Shown: positions 17,943 through 27,946, counted from the stretch's first letter. The stretch is DNA of 64,000 nt from Tenggerimyces flavus (GCF_016907715.1 NZ_JAFBCM010000001.1:6200001-6264000), one strand, 5' to 3'. Translations and numbers: made by a program. Notes: a model not told the origin generated them from the sequence alone.

Positions 17943-18296
17943 CTAACCGAGCTCACCGTTCAGCTTGCGGCCGCCGAGAACGTGCGCGTGGCAGTGCGGA
18001 ACGACCTGGCCGCCCTCGTCGCCGGTGTTGAACGCGATCCGGTAGCCCGAGTCCGCGACGCCGTCCTCGTACGCGACCGCGACGCACTCCTCCATGATCT
18101 GGCGCAGCAGCTCGGAGTCGGCCGCGGCGACCGCACCGACGTCGACAAGGTGCTCCTTCGGGATCACGAGTACGTGCACCGGCGCCTGCGGGCTCACGTC
18201 GCGGAACGCCAACGTGGTGTCGGTCTCACGCACCACAGTCGCCGAGATCTCCCCTGCCACGATGCGGCAGAAAACACAGTCCCCGGGACCAGCCAT
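17943..18296 (-). CDS. HIT-family nucleotide hydrolase
   Basis: 117 residues from ATG at 18296. Zinc-ribbon-like CVFCRI near the N-terminus and the histidine triad PHCHAHVLGG near the C-terminus define an HINT-type nucleoside phosphoramidase/AMP hydrolase. Cytosolic. It lies between dnaJ and phoH, its usual place in actinobacteria, 96 bases upstream of phoH. Confidence 0.93.
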   Translation of the reverse strand: MAGPGDCVFCRIVAGEISATVVRETDTTLAFRDVSPQAPVHVLVIPKEHLVDVGAVAAADSELLRQIMEECVAVAYEDGVADSGYRIAFNTGDEGGQVVPHCHAHVLGGRKLNGELG

Positions 18297-18357
18297 GCGT
18301 ACGCCTCCTCGCGCCCTTCGATGCTGAGCAGACGTTACCGCTTGCGATCGAACGACC

Positions 18358-19491
18358 TCAGGCGCGGTCGGTCCATGCCTCGCGGATCCGGGAGAACACG
18401 CCCCGACGCGGCGACGCGAACTGGCCGCGCGCCTTCTCCTCGCCACGGAGCCGGGCCAGCTCGGAGAGCAGCTCGCGCTGCGCCGCGTCCAGCTTCGACG
18501 GCGTCTCCACCACCACGTGCACGACCAGGTCGCCGCGGCCCGTACTCGACAGGTGCGGCACGCCGCGCCCGGCGACGACCACCCGCTCGCCGGACTGCGT
18601 GCCCGGCTTGATGTCCAGCTCGTGCGCCTCGCCCTCGAGCGTGTCCAGCGAGATCGTCGTACCCAGCGCCGCCGCCGTCATCGGCAGCGTCACCGAGCAG
18701 TGCAGGTCGTTGCCGCGCCTGTTCCACACTTCGTGCGGCGCGACCTCGACCTCGATGTAGAGGTCGCCCGCCGGACCGCCGCCGGGGCCGACCTCGCCCT
18801 GGCCGGCCAGCTGGATGCGCGTTCCGTCGTCGACGCCCGCGGGGATCCGGATCGACAGCGTCTTCCGCGTCTGCACCCGACCCTCGCCGGCGCACTCCGG
18901 GCACGGGTTGGGGATCACGGTGCCGAAACCCTGGCAGCGCGAGCACGGACGCGACGTCATCACGTTGCCGAGGAACGAACGCTGTACCGAGTTGACCTCG
19001 CCGCGTCCCTCGCAGGCCGGGCAGGTCGTCGGCCGGGTCCCCGGCGCCGCGCCCTCGCCACCACACGAGCCGCAGACCACCGCGGTGTCGACCTGGATCT
19101 CGCGAACGGCGCCGAAGACGGCCTCCGCGAGGTCGATCGTCAGCCGCAGCAACGCGTCCTGGCCGCGCCGCCGGCGCGGGCGGGGCCCACGCTGCGTCGC
19201 CTGGCCGAAGAACGCGTCCATGATGTCGGTGAACGAGAACCCAGGCCCGAAGCCCGCGCCGCCCGGCCCGGCAGCGCCGAGCGGGTCGCCGCCGAGGTCG
19301 TACACCTCGCGCTTCTTCGGGTCGGACAGCACCTCGTACGCCCGGGTGATCTCCTTGAACCGCTCGTGTGTCTCCGGATCCGGGTTGACGTCCGGGTGCA
19401 GGGTGCGCGCGAGCTTGCGGTACGCCTTCTTGATGTCCTCGGCGTTCGCGTCTCGGCGCACGCCGAGGAGCTCGTAATAGTCCTGGCTCAT
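18358..19491 (-). CDS. dnaJ: Co-chaperone DnaJ
   Basis: 377 residues from ATG at 19491 ([11 protein letters not shown]). An ATG at 19521 overlapping the hrcA stop as ATGA would add 10 residues and cannot be excluded. J domain with HPD ([10 protein letters not shown]), a short Gly-rich linker, four zinc repeats ([32 protein letters not shown]) and the C-terminal substrate-binding domain. This is the second, hrcA-linked actinobacterial DnaJ. Stimulates DnaK ATPase. Expected to be heat-induced through the CIRCE site upstream of hrcA. Confidence 0.96.
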   Translation of the reverse strand: MSQDYYELLGVRRDANAEDIKKAYRKLARTLHPDVNPDPETHERFKEITRAYEVLSDPKKREVYDLGGDPLGAAGPGGAGFGPGFSFTDIMDAFFGQATQRGPRPRRRRGQDALLRLTIDLAEAVFGAVREIQVDTAVVCGSCGGEGAAPGTRPTTCPACEGRGEVNSVQRSFLGNVMTSRPCSRCQGFGTVIPNPCPECAGEGRVQTRKTLSIRIPAGVDDGTRIQLAGQGEVGPGGGPAGDLYIEVEVAPHEVWNRRGNDLHCSVTLPMTAAALGTTISLDTLEGEAHELDIKPGTQSGERVVVAGRGVPHLSSTGRGDLVVHVVVETPSKLDAAQRELLSELARLRGEEKARGQFASPRRGVFSRIREAWTDRA

Positions 19492-19517
19492 GCTCTGGGT
19501 AGCCTCATGCACAGACT

Positions 19518-20534
19518 TCATTCCCCTGCGAGGATCTGGCTGACATAGCGTGCAACTGCCCGGACGGCGCCCATGGTGCCGGGGTAGTCCATGCGGGTCG
19601 GCCCTACAACTCCAAGTGTGCCGACCGCTTCGCTCCCTGGACCATATCCGGTCGTGACAAGGGTGGCCGCCGCCAGCTCCGCGTACTGGTTCTCGTGGCC
19701 GATCCGAACGGTCAACGACGACCCGCTCGCCTCACCCAGCAGGCGCAGCAGCACGACCTGCTCCTCCAGCGCCTCGAGGACGTCGCGGATCGAGTGGTCG
19801 AACTCGGTGCCGAACAACGTGAGGTTGGCCGTACCGCCGACCGCGATCCGCTCGTCCGGTCGCTCCACCACGGTCTCGAGGAACGTCGTGACCACCGGCG
19901 TGACGATCGCGCGATCCTCGTGGGCGAACTGCTCGGGCAGGTCGGCGACGTTCGGCTGGACCTCGACGAGCCGGCGCCCCACGACGGCCGCGTTGAGCCG
20001 CGCCCGCAGGTCTCCGAGCAGCTGTTCGGAGACGTCGACCGGGAGGTCGACCACGCGCTGCTCGACTCGGCCGGTGCTGGTGATGAGCACGAGCAGCAGC
20101 CGGCTCGGTGAAAGCGTGACGAGCTCGACGTGCCGGACGCTGCTGCGGGTCAGGATGGGGTACTGCACGACCGCGACCTGGCGGGTGAGCTGGGCGAGCA
20201 GGCGTACGGTCCGGTGCACGACATCGTCGAGGTCCACAGCGCCCTCGAGGAACATCGAGATCGCCCGCTTCTCCGCGCCGCTCATCGGCTTGACCGTGGT
20301 CAGCCGGTCGACGAACAGCCGGTAGCCCTTGTCAGTCGGGATCCGCCCCGCGCTCGTGTGCGGCTGGGCGATGTAGCCGTCCTCCTCCAGCGCCGCCATA
20401 TCGTTGCGCACGGTGGCCGGCGAGACGCCGAGGTTGTGCCGGTCGACGAGTGCCTTCGAACCCACCGGCTCCTGGGTGTGGACGTAGTCCTCGACGATGG
20501 CGCGCAACACCGAGAGCTTGCGTTCGTCCAACAT
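19518..20534 (-). CDS. hrcA: Heat-inducible transcription repressor HrcA
   Basis: 338 residues from ATG at 20534 with a strong GGGGAGGTGAG ribosome site. Winged-helix N-terminus ([18 protein letters not shown], then [19 protein letters not shown]) and the dimerising C-terminal domain. HrcA represses chaperone genes by binding CIRCE; a CIRCE element lies 23 bases upstream of its own start, so the hrcA-dnaJ operon is autoregulated. Confidence 0.96.
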   Translation of the reverse strand: MLDERKLSVLRAIVEDYVHTQEPVGSKALVDRHNLGVSPATVRNDMAALEEDGYIAQPHTSAGRIPTDKGYRLFVDRLTTVKPMSGAEKRAISMFLEGAVDLDDVVHRTVRLLAQLTRQVAVVQYPILTRSSVRHVELVTLSPSRLLLVLITSTGRVEQRVVDLPVDVSEQLLGDLRARLNAAVVGRRLVEVQPNVADLPEQFAHEDRAIVTPVVTTFLETVVERPDERIAVGGTANLTLFGTEFDHSIRDVLEALEEQVVLLRLLGEASGSSLTVRIGHENQYAELAAATLVTTGYGPGSEAVGTLGVVGPTRMDYPGTMGAVRAVARYVSQILAGE

Positions 20535-20556
20535 CGACTCACCTCCCCGGGGCAGC

Positions 20557-20583
20557 TTGGCACTCGATAAGTACGAGTGCCAG
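20557..20583 (-). promoter_or_regulatory. CIRCE operator
   Basis: TTGGCACTC, nine bases, GAGTGCCAG: the inverted repeat with the 9-base spacer of the CIRCE element (consensus TTAGCACTC-N9-GAGTGCTAA), two changes from consensus on paper and both symmetrical. Directly upstream of hrcA-dnaJ. Confidence 0.9.
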
Positions 20584-20670
20584 TCTACGGGCTCGCGCGC
20601 CTTAGGACGGCCCACGCTTCCACAGCCCGCCCACCTTCGCCGCCCGCCGCGGTGATGTGTCCCGACCCAA

Positions 20671-20750
20671 GCGCCACTTCACCCAACCGGCTGGGGTTTT
20701 CCAACGTGGCAAGCGGCCGCCGAACCCCGATTCGGTGGGTGAAGTGGCGC
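20671..20750. repeat. Imperfect 80-bp palindrome between hrcA and the MBL gene
   Basis: Outer arms GCGCCACTTCACCCA (20671-20685) and its exact complement (20736-20750), with further inner pairing (GGGGTT against AACCCC). No second copy was noticed in the window. It stands between divergent genes, so a terminator role is unlikely; it may be another repeat family or a cruciform-prone regulatory site. Confidence 0.7.
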
Positions 20751-20811
20751 GAGCTGTGGAGAAGGTGGCCCCGGACTGGGGAGCGCTCAAGGGATTCGGG
20801 ATGCTGGCGCC

Positions 20812-21582
20812 ATGACGAGCGCGGGTGGGCAGCGGGGCTGGGTCGAGGTCGGCGAGCGGTGCTGGGCGCGGACGTACGGTCCGTTCGACACGACCGTGGG
20901 CGTCGTGGCCGGCGCCGGCGGGCTGCTGGTCGTCGACACGCTCGGCTCGCCCGAGCAGGGCGCCGAGCTGGCCCATGATCTCCCGGTCGAAGGCGAGGTC
21001 CGCTGGGTCGTGAACACCCACGGGCATATCGGCCATATCGGCGGAAACGCGGCGTTTCCCGACGTCGAGCGATGGCAGCACGAGACCCTGGCGGAACGTG
21101 AAGGCACGAGGTCGTTCGCCTCGGTCGCGTACGTCGACCTCGGCGACCGGCTGGTCGAGCTCGCCCACCCCGGCCGCGGACACACCGAGGGCGACGTGGT
21201 GGTGCGGGTGCCGGACGCGAACGTGCTGTTCACCGGTGACGTCGTGATCCAGAACGGCCCGCCGGCGTACGGTGCCGACAGCTTCCCGATGGACTGGCCG
21301 AAGGCGCTCGACGTCGTCCTCGGCCTGCTCACCGAGACCACGGTCGCCGTCCCTGGGCACGGAAGCCCCACGGACCGCGACTTCGTCACCGACCTGGTCG
21401 CCGAGGTGAGCGCGGTCGCCGACGCGATCCAGCACCTGGTCTCCACCGGCGTACAGCCCGCCGACGCGCTCGCCGCGACCGACTGGCCGTTCCCGCGCGA
21501 GACGCTCGTCGAGGCGATCCGGCGCGGCTACGAACACCTCGGCGGACCCACCCCGCCGCGCCTCCCGCTGCTCCCCGCCTAG
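20812..21582 (+). CDS. Metallo-beta-lactamase-fold hydrolase with altered metal motif
   Basis: 256 residues. The overall MBL architecture is present: VVDTLGS strand, metal loop, AHPGRGHTEGDVVVRVP with the next His, FTGDVV with Asp, and the terminal PGHG. The first motif reads HGHIGH instead of HxHxDH, so the Asp that normally binds the second metal is Gly. One-metal binding or altered chemistry is possible. In many actinobacteria an MBL gene occupies this spot beside hrcA. Substrate unknown. Confidence 0.85.
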   Translation: MTSAGGQRGWVEVGERCWARTYGPFDTTVGVVAGAGGLLVVDTLGSPEQGAELAHDLPVEGEVRWVVNTHGHIGHIGGNAAFPDVERWQHETLAEREGTRSFASVAYVDLGDRLVELAHPGRGHTEGDVVVRVPDANVLFTGDVVIQNGPPAYGADSFPMDWPKALDVVLGLLTETTVAVPGHGSPTDRDFVTDLVAEVSAVADAIQHLVSTGVQPADALAATDWPFPRETLVEAIRRGYEHLGGPTPPRLPLLPA

Positions 21583-21601
21583 CTCAATTACCGTCGAGAG
21601 C

Positions 21602-22441
21602 ATGGCCCACGACCCGTACGGCTCCGACGTGCTCGCCACCGACTGGCGCAAGCCCAAGCTCGGCCGCACCACCGATGTGGAGGTCGAGCTCGACCTCGTG
21701 CTCGAGGACGCGACCGACGGGTTCGTCGGCGCCGTGGTGAAGATCGAACGGGACCTGTTCGTGCTCGAGGACCGCCACGGCAAGCGACGCACGTTCCCGT
21801 ACGGACCGGGCTTCTGGCTCGACGGCAAGCCGGTCGCGGCCCGCAAGCCCACCCAGCAGGGCCCCACCAAGCCAGCAAGGACCGCCTCCGGCTCTGTCGC
21901 AGTGCACGGCGCCAAGGCACGGGTCGCCCGCGCGAGCCGCATCTACGTCGAGGGCCGCCACGACGCCGAGCTGGTGGAGAAGGTCTGGGGCGACGACCTG
22001 CGCATCGAGGGCGTCGCGGTCGAGTACCTCGAAGGCGTCGACGACCTCGCCGCCATCGCGCGCGAGTTCTCGCCCGGCCCGAACCGCAAGCTCGGTGTGC
22101 TCGTCGACCACCTCGTCGAGGGTTCGAAGGAGAGCCGGATCGCCGCGGCGGTCAAGAACCCGCACGTGCTCGTCGTCGGCCACCCGTACATCGACATCTG
22201 GCAGGCCGTCCGGCCGGAACGCCTGGGGCTGAAGGAATGGCCGACGATCCCGCGCGGTACGTCGTGGAAGCATGGGATCTGCGCGGCGTTCGGCTGGCCG
22301 CACGCCGACCAGGCCGACGTCGCCCAGGCGTGGAAGCGGATCCTCGGCGCCGTCCGCGACTACCGCGACCTCGACCCGGCCCTGCTCGGCCGGGTCGAGG
22401 AGCTGATCGACTTCGTCACCGCCACGCCCGACGATCAATGA
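21602..22441 (+). CDS. DUF3097 protein
   Basis: 279 residues. N-terminal small beta domain (VELDLVLEDATDGFVGAVVKIE) and a Toprim-like C-terminal part (RIYVEGRHDAELVEKVWGDDL, VLVDHLVEGSKES, VLVVGHPYIDIW) that is highly conserved in actinobacteria. The acidic residues EG...D and DH fit a Toprim metal site, suggesting nucleic-acid chemistry, but no function is established. Follows the MBL gene by 19 bases. Confidence 0.88.
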   Translation: MAHDPYGSDVLATDWRKPKLGRTTDVEVELDLVLEDATDGFVGAVVKIERDLFVLEDRHGKRRTFPYGPGFWLDGKPVAARKPTQQGPTKPARTASGSVAVHGAKARVARASRIYVEGRHDAELVEKVWGDDLRIEGVAVEYLEGVDDLAAIAREFSPGPNRKLGVLVDHLVEGSKESRIAAAVKNPHVLVVGHPYIDIWQAVRPERLGLKEWPTIPRGTSWKHGICAAFGWPHADQADVAQAWKRILGAVRDYRDLDPALLGRVEELIDFVTATPDDQ

Positions 22442-22478
22442 CCGCCTGAGCGGGGCCCGGAAGCACTACCGTTCTGCT

Positions 22479-23033
22479 ATGACGCAGCCTCCTTCCGAGC
22501 AGCCACCCGGTTCGGCCGGCGACCCGCCGCCGGACACACCGCCTCCGCCGCCCCCGGCGGGCGACACGACACCGTCTCCGGTGAACGACCCGCCGCCTTA
22601 CAGCGAGCCGCCGCCCGCGCCGCCGTACGGTGGCGCGCCGCCTCCCCCGCCGCCGACCGCCTGGCCCTCGGGCACGACCGGCGCCACCACGCCGATGACG
22701 CCAGACCAGGAGCGCACGTGGGCGATCGTGTCCCACGTCGGCAGCTTCGCCGCCGCGTACGTCGCCCTCGGCCTGCTCTGCCCGCTGGTCGTGCTGCTGG
22801 TCAAGGGCAACGAGTCGCAGTTCGTCCGCGCGAACGCGGTCGAGTCGCTCAACTTCCAGATCACCGTCGCGATCGCCGCCGTGATCTCGTTCGTCCTGGT
22901 GTTCCTGGTGATCGGGATCTTCATGCTGATCGCGCTCGCCATCGCCTACATCGTGTTCGTCATCCTCGGCACGATGGCCGCGAGCAAGGGCGAGGTCTAC
23001 CGGTATCCGATCTCCCTCCGCCTGGTGAAGTAG
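22479..23033 (+). CDS. DUF4870 membrane protein (first copy)
   Basis: 184 residues. The first 70 are a Pro-rich, disordered cytosolic tail (QPPSEQPPGSAGDPPPDTPP), followed by DERTWAIVSHVGSF-type segment and three hydrophobic helices (about 85-105, 120-145, 148-170). The VKGNESQFVRANAVESLNFQ loop is the family hallmark. Function unknown. A close paralogue lies 1.2 kb downstream. Confidence 0.85.
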   Translation: MTQPPSEQPPGSAGDPPPDTPPPPPPAGDTTPSPVNDPPPYSEPPPAPPYGGAPPPPPPTAWPSGTTGATTPMTPDQERTWAIVSHVGSFAAAYVALGLLCPLVVLLVKGNESQFVRANAVESLNFQITVAIAAVISFVLVFLVIGIFMLIALAIAYIVFVILGTMAASKGEVYRYPISLRLVK

Positions 23034-23036
23034 TCC

Positions 23037-24089
23037 TCAGCCGGCGGCGGCCCGCTCGGTCAGGGGACGCCGCCGCCGTGGCAGCTCGGTGAGGGTCGGC
23101 AGCGGGAACGCCGCGTTCGGGTCGTACACGTTGACCCCCGGCGGCACGATCTCGTCGATCCGGTCGAGCACGTCGTCGTCCAGCAGCAGGTCCTCGCTCT
23201 TCGCCAGCGAGTCGAGCTGCTCCATCGTGCGCGGTCCGAGGATCACCGACGTGACGCCCGGGTGGACGAGCGTGAACGCCACCGCGAGCTCGGGCAGCGG
23301 GCGGCCCAGCTCGTCCGCGAGCTTGGCGAGCTTCTCGATCGCTTCGTACTTGCCCGCGTTCGCCGGGTTCTCCGGGTCGAACCGATCCGGCGCCAGCGAC
23401 GCCCGTCCCGAGGTGAAGTCGACGTCCTGGCCGCGGCGGAACTTGCCGGACAGGAAGCCCCACGCGAGCGGGCTCCACGTCAGCACGCCCATCCCGTACC
23501 GCTGGCAGGTCGGCAGCAGCGAGCTCTCGATGCCGCGGGCGAGCAGGTTGTACGGAGGCTGCTCGGTGCGCAGCCGCAGCAGACCGCGCTGCTCGGAGAC
23601 CTTGTGCGCCTCGACGATCTCGGCGGCCGGAAACGTCGAGCAGCCGAACGCGCGGATCTTGCCCTGATGCACCAGATCGCTCAACGCCGACAGGGTTTCC
23701 TCGATGTCGGTGTTGTAGTCCGGGCGATGTACTTGGTAGAGGTCGATCCAGTCCGTCTGCAGTCGTCGCAGGCTGTCCTCGACCTCCTTGACGATCCAGC
23801 GTCGCGAGCTGCCGCTCCTGTTGCGGCCCTCGGTGAACGGGAAGAACACCTTGGTGGCGAGGACGACGTCGTCGCGGCGGCCCTGGAGCGCCTTGCCGAC
23901 GATCTGCTCGGACTCGCCCGCGGAGTACATGTCCGCGGTGTCGACGAAGTTGATGCCGCGGTCGAGTGCCGCGTGGACGATGCGGAGGGAGTCGTCGTGG
24001 TCGGGGTTGCCGATGGCGCCGAACATCATGGCACCGAGGCAGTGCACGGAGACCTCGATGCCCGTTCCGCCAAGTGGTCGATAGCGCAT
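23037..24089 (-). CDS. Aldo/keto reductase
   Basis: 350 residues from ATG at 24089. The AKR tetrad is complete: Asp50, Tyr55, Lys80 and His121 (NFVDTADMYSAG, LATKVFF, DLYQVHRPD). Reduces carbonyls with NADPH; the physiological substrate is not evident. Converges on and lies between the two DUF4870 genes. Confidence 0.92.
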   Translation of the reverse strand: MRYRPLGGTGIEVSVHCLGAMMFGAIGNPDHDDSLRIVHAALDRGINFVDTADMYSAGESEQIVGKALQGRRDDVVLATKVFFPFTEGRNRSGSSRRWIVKEVEDSLRRLQTDWIDLYQVHRPDYNTDIEETLSALSDLVHQGKIRAFGCSTFPAAEIVEAHKVSEQRGLLRLRTEQPPYNLLARGIESSLLPTCQRYGMGVLTWSPLAWGFLSGKFRRGQDVDFTSGRASLAPDRFDPENPANAGKYEAIEKLAKLADELGRPLPELAVAFTLVHPGVTSVILGPRTMEQLDSLAKSEDLLLDDDVLDRIDEIVPPGVNVYDPNAAFPLPTLTELPRRRRPLTERAAAG

Positions 24090-24238
24090 GGTTCGTACGG
24101 TAGGAGCTGGAGTTCTCTCCAGGTCAAGTTGTCGGGGTTGCCCGATCGGGCAACCGGGCGGGTCGGCTATGTCGTCCGTTGGCGCCGCGGCGGTGTCGAG
24201 CCCGGTGGTACGTCCGATTTCAGTCCTACCTTCTTCGC

Positions 24239-24679
24239 ATGACCGAAACGCCAGGCACTCCGTTCTCGGGTCCGACGCCCGAGCAGCAGCCCACGACGCC
24301 ACCGCCTCCCCCGCCTCCGCCGGGGTACGGCGGGCAGGTGCCGCCCTCCGTGCCGATGACCGTTCAGGACGAGCGCACCTGGTCGCTGCTCGCCCACATC
24401 GGCTCGATCATCCTGGGTTTCCTCGCGCCCCTGATCGTCCTGCTGGTCAAGGGAAACGAGTCCCAGACCGTCCGCGCGCACGCGACCGAGTCGCTCAACT
24501 TCCAGATCACGGTCCTGATCGGCTACGTCGTCTCCTGGATCTTGGCGTTCGTGCTGATCGGGTTCTTCCTGGTCTTCGTGGTCTGGGTCGTCTCGTTGAT
24601 CTTCGCCATCATGGGCACGATGGCCGCCAGCAAGGGCGAGCCGTACAAGTACCCGTTCGCCCTGCGCCTGGTCAGCTAG
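24239..24679 (+). CDS. DUF4870 membrane protein (second copy)
   Basis: 146 residues from ATG at 24239. Same plan as the copy at 22479: Pro-rich tail, DERTWSLLAHIGSI, LIVLLVKGNESQTVRAHATESLNFQITV and a terminal GTMAASKGEPYKYPFALRLV, about half identical by eye. The pair looks like a local duplication now separated by the reductase gene. Function unknown. Confidence 0.85.
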   Translation: MTETPGTPFSGPTPEQQPTTPPPPPPPPGYGGQVPPSVPMTVQDERTWSLLAHIGSIILGFLAPLIVLLVKGNESQTVRAHATESLNFQITVLIGYVVSWILAFVLIGFFLVFVVWVVSLIFAIMGTMAASKGEPYKYPFALRLVS

Positions 24680-24683
24680 GTCC

Positions 24684-25919
24684 TCAGTCCCAGTCGAGCA
24701 AGCGGCGGACCACGGCGTCGGCGAGGAGCCGGCCGCGGAGTGTCAGCACTGCGCGGCCGGCGGCCAGCGCGTCCGCTTCCAGCAGGCCGTCAACCGCCGC
24801 TTGCGCAGCGGCGGTTTTGCCTTGCTGGTCGAGGATCTCGAGGGCCAGCCCGGTGCTCAGCCTCAGCTCGAGCAGTACCCGTTCGACCCGGCGGGTCTCG
24901 TCGTCCAGCAGCTCGCGGGCGTGTGCGGGACTCGCACCGGCGGCCAGCCGTTCGGCGTACGCGGCCGGGTGCTTGACGTTCCACCAGCGCACGCCGCCGA
25001 CGTGGCTGTGCGCTCCAGGCCCGATGCCCCACCAGTCGGCGCCGGTCCAGTAGAGCTCGTTGTGCCGGCAGCGAGCGGCGGAATCCGTTGCCCAGTTGGA
25101 GACTTCGTACCACCCGTACCCCGCAGCGGCGAGCGTCGAGTCTGCCTGCACGTACCGGTCGGCGAGGACGTCGTCGTCCGGCATCGGGAGCTCGCCGCGC
25201 TTGATCCTGGCCGCGAGCCGCGTACCGTCCTCGACGATGAGCGCGTACGCCGACACGTGGTCCGGGCCTGCCGCGGCGACGGCGTCAAGGCTGGCTTGCC
25301 AATCCTCGTCGGACTCCCCTGGCGTGCCGTAGATCAGGTCGAGGTTGACGTGCTCGAAGCCCGCCGCCCGCGCCTCGGCCACGCACTCCTCCGGCCTGCC
25401 CGGAGTGTGCTGCCGGTCGAGGACGGCGAGCACATGCTGCCGGGCGCTCTGCATGCCGAACGAGACGCGGGTGAAGCCCTGCTCCCGAAGGCGATCGAGG
25501 TACGCGGGGTCGACCGACTCCGGGTTCGCCTCGGTGGTGACCTCCGCGCCGGGCGCGAGCCCGAACTCCGCGTCGGCGGCCTCGAGGATCCGGCCGAGAT
25601 CCTCCGGTGGCAGCAACGTCGGCGTACCGCCGCCGACGAACACGGTCTGGATCGGCAGCTCCCGGTCGCCGAGCACGCGCCGGGCGAGCCGCAGCTCGGC
25701 CAGCACCCCGTCGGCGTACGTCGACCACGAGGCACCGGGAGCCGACCCGAGCTCCGATGCCGTGTAGGTGTTGAAGTCGCAGTAGCCGCACCGGGTCACA
25801 CAGAACGGCACGTGCACGTACAGCCCGAACGCCCGGCCGCCGCCCACCTCGGCGAGGGCAGCCGGCGGCAGCGCCCCATCGCGGGGCGCTGGCTCACCCT
25901 CGGGCAGCGTGGACGGCAC
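24684..25919 (-). CDS. hemW: HemW-type radical SAM protein
   Basis: 411 residues. Radical-SAM cluster motif CVTRCGYC (Cys40, Cys44, Cys47), the GGGTPT motif and the HNxxYW motif (RHNELYW) that distinguishes HemW from true oxygen-independent coproporphyrinogen oxidase. HemW binds and inserts haem into targets such as respiratory enzymes. The usual actinobacterial position between hrcA and lepA supports the assignment. Start at ATG 25919. Confidence 0.9.
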   Translation of the reverse strand: MPSTLPEGEPAPRDGALPPAALAEVGGGRAFGLYVHVPFCVTRCGYCDFNTYTASELGSAPGASWSTYADGVLAELRLARRVLGDRELPIQTVFVGGGTPTLLPPEDLGRILEAADAEFGLAPGAEVTTEANPESVDPAYLDRLREQGFTRVSFGMQSARQHVLAVLDRQHTPGRPEECVAEARAAGFEHVNLDLIYGTPGESDEDWQASLDAVAAAGPDHVSAYALIVEDGTRLAARIKRGELPMPDDDVLADRYVQADSTLAAAGYGWYEVSNWATDSAARCRHNELYWTGADWWGIGPGAHSHVGGVRWWNVKHPAAYAERLAAGASPAHARELLDDETRRVERVLLELRLSTGLALEILDQQGKTAAAQAAVDGLLEADALAAGRAVLTLRGRLLADAVVRRLLDWD

Positions 25920-25929
25920 GGCCCCATTC

Positions 25930-27780
25930 TTACTTGGGGTAGAAGCCGTCCAGCACGTCGGAGTACTTCTTCTCCACGGCCTTCCGCTTCAGCTTCAGGC
26001 TCGGCGTGATGCCGCCGTTCTCCACCGTGAGGTCGTGGTCGAGGATCGCGAACTTCTTGACCGTCTCCCAGCGGTTCAGTTTCGCGTTCAGCTGGTCGAC
26101 GTATCCCTGCACCATCTCCTGCGCGGCGGTCGAGGTGACGATCTCGTCATAGGAGCCCGACACCTCGTTCTGCTCCGCCCACGCCACGATCGCGTCGGGG
26201 TCGAGAGTGACCAACGCGGACACGAAGTTCCGCTCGCTGCCGTAGACCAGCACGTTGCTCGCGTACGGGCACAGCGCCTTGAACGACGACTCGATCAGCG
26301 CTGGCGCGACGTACTTGCCGCCGGAGGTCTTGAACAGGTCCTTCTTCCGGTCGGTGATCCGCAGCAGCCCGTCCTCGAGCTCGCCGATGTCGCCGGTGTG
26401 GAACCAGCCCTCGCTGTCCAGCACCTCAGCGGTGAGCTCGGGCAGGTTGTGGTAGCCGCGCATCACGCCCGGGCCGCGGACCAGCACCTCGCCGTCCTCG
26501 GCGATCTTCACCTCGGTGCCGGGGACGACCGGGCCGACCGTTCCGAAGCGGAATCGCCCAGGCAGGTTGACGAACGAGGCCGCGCTCGTCTCGGTGAGCC
26601 CGTACCCCTCGACGATCAGGATGCCCGCGGCGTGGAACCACTCGGCGATGTCGCGGTTGAGCGCGGCCGCGCCGGAGACGAAGAACCGCTGCCGGCCGCC
26701 GAAGCGCGCGCGGATCTTCGACAGCACGAGCCTGTCGGCGAGCTTGTACTGGATCGCCAGCGCACCGGACGGCTCGCGACCGGCCTGCCGCAGCTGCGAG
26801 ACCTTGCGGCCGACGCCGAACGCCCAGTGGAAGAGCTTCTCCTTGACGCCGCCCTCTTCCTCCATCATCGTGACGATCCGGCCGTGCGCCTTCTCGAAGA
26901 TACGCGGGGCGGCGCCCATGAACGTGGGCTTCACGATGCCGAGGTTCTCGACGATCTTGTCGACCCGACCGTCGACCGCGGTGGAGAAACCGATCACGAG
27001 CTGCGCGACCTGGAGCACCTTGCCGAACGAGTGCGCGAGCGGCAGCCACAGGAACTGCAGGTCGTCGATGTTCAGGATGCCGAGCGCCTCGATCGCCGCG
27101 CCCTCGTACGTCCAGCAGTCGTGGGCCAGTCGTACACCCTTCGGACGGCCCGTCGTCCCGGACGTGTAGATCAACGTGGCCAGGCTCTCCGGACCGATCG
27201 CGGCGACCGCCTTGTCGATCGCGTCCGGGTGGTCCTCGAGGTACGCGGCGCCCTTCGCCTCCAGGTCGGCCAGCGACAGCACGTTGTTGGCCTCGTCCGG
27301 GGTGCCGTTGAACGTCACGATCGCCTTGACCGTCGGCATCTCCGAGCGCTTCTCGGCGAGCTTCTTCAGCTGGTCGTCGTCCTCGGCGAAGACGACCTGG
27401 CACTCGGCGTCGGAGACGATGAACGCGACCTCGCTCGCGACCGAGGCCGGGTAGACCGTCGTGGTCGCCGCGCCGGCGCACATCGTGGCGAGATCGGCGA
27501 GGATCCACTCGTAGGTGGTCGAGCCGTACACCGCGACCCGCTGCTCCGGCTCGACGCCCAGCGCGATCAGGCCGGCGGAGAGCTTGCGGACGCGTTCGCC
27601 GACCTCGCGCCAGGTCACCGACAGCCAGCCGCCGGTCGAGTCGTCGCCGGTCGGGTAGCGGAACGCCTCCCGCTCCGGCGTGGCCGCGATCCGGTCCAGG
27701 AACGCGTGCGCGACCGTCGGAGGGCGGCTCTCGACCTTGGACGCGTCAGGGCCTACGTAGTCCCCCACGGCAATGGTCAT
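25930..27780 (-). CDS. Long-chain-fatty-acid-CoA ligase
   Basis: 616 residues. AMP-binding signature LIYTSGTTGRPKGV (about 205-218), later motifs YGLTET and WFHTGDIGELEDGLLRITDRKKDLFKTSGGKYVAP place it with bacterial long-chain acyl-CoA synthetases (FadD15-like). Activates fatty acids with ATP and CoA at the membrane face. Two adjacent ATGs; the second (27780) is better spaced from GGGAGG. Divergent from the TetR gene. The gap to hemW is 10 bases. Confidence 0.92.
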   Translation of the reverse strand: MTIAVGDYVGPDASKVESRPPTVAHAFLDRIAATPEREAFRYPTGDDSTGGWLSVTWREVGERVRKLSAGLIALGVEPEQRVAVYGSTTYEWILADLATMCAGAATTTVYPASVASEVAFIVSDAECQVVFAEDDDQLKKLAEKRSEMPTVKAIVTFNGTPDEANNVLSLADLEAKGAAYLEDHPDAIDKAVAAIGPESLATLIYTSGTTGRPKGVRLAHDCWTYEGAAIEALGILNIDDLQFLWLPLAHSFGKVLQVAQLVIGFSTAVDGRVDKIVENLGIVKPTFMGAAPRIFEKAHGRIVTMMEEEGGVKEKLFHWAFGVGRKVSQLRQAGREPSGALAIQYKLADRLVLSKIRARFGGRQRFFVSGAAALNRDIAEWFHAAGILIVEGYGLTETSAASFVNLPGRFRFGTVGPVVPGTEVKIAEDGEVLVRGPGVMRGYHNLPELTAEVLDSEGWFHTGDIGELEDGLLRITDRKKDLFKTSGGKYVAPALIESSFKALCPYASNVLVYGSERNFVSALVTLDPDAIVAWAEQNEVSGSYDEIVTSTAAQEMVQGYVDQLNAKLNRWETVKKFAILDHDLTVENGGITPSLKLKRKAVEKKYSDVLDGFYPK

Positions 27781-27946
27781 CATGCGCCTCCCAATGCGGT
27801 CGCCCAGCGTGCCCGAGGTGTGAGGAGAAACCTAGTCGTCCCCACCCTTCACACCATAGTGATCCAGCGGAAACGCCATGGCCAACTGCGCGAGGTCGAT
27901 TCGGTGGTTTTGCCGCCCAGCTCTAATTCATCTATCGTTGAGTTTT

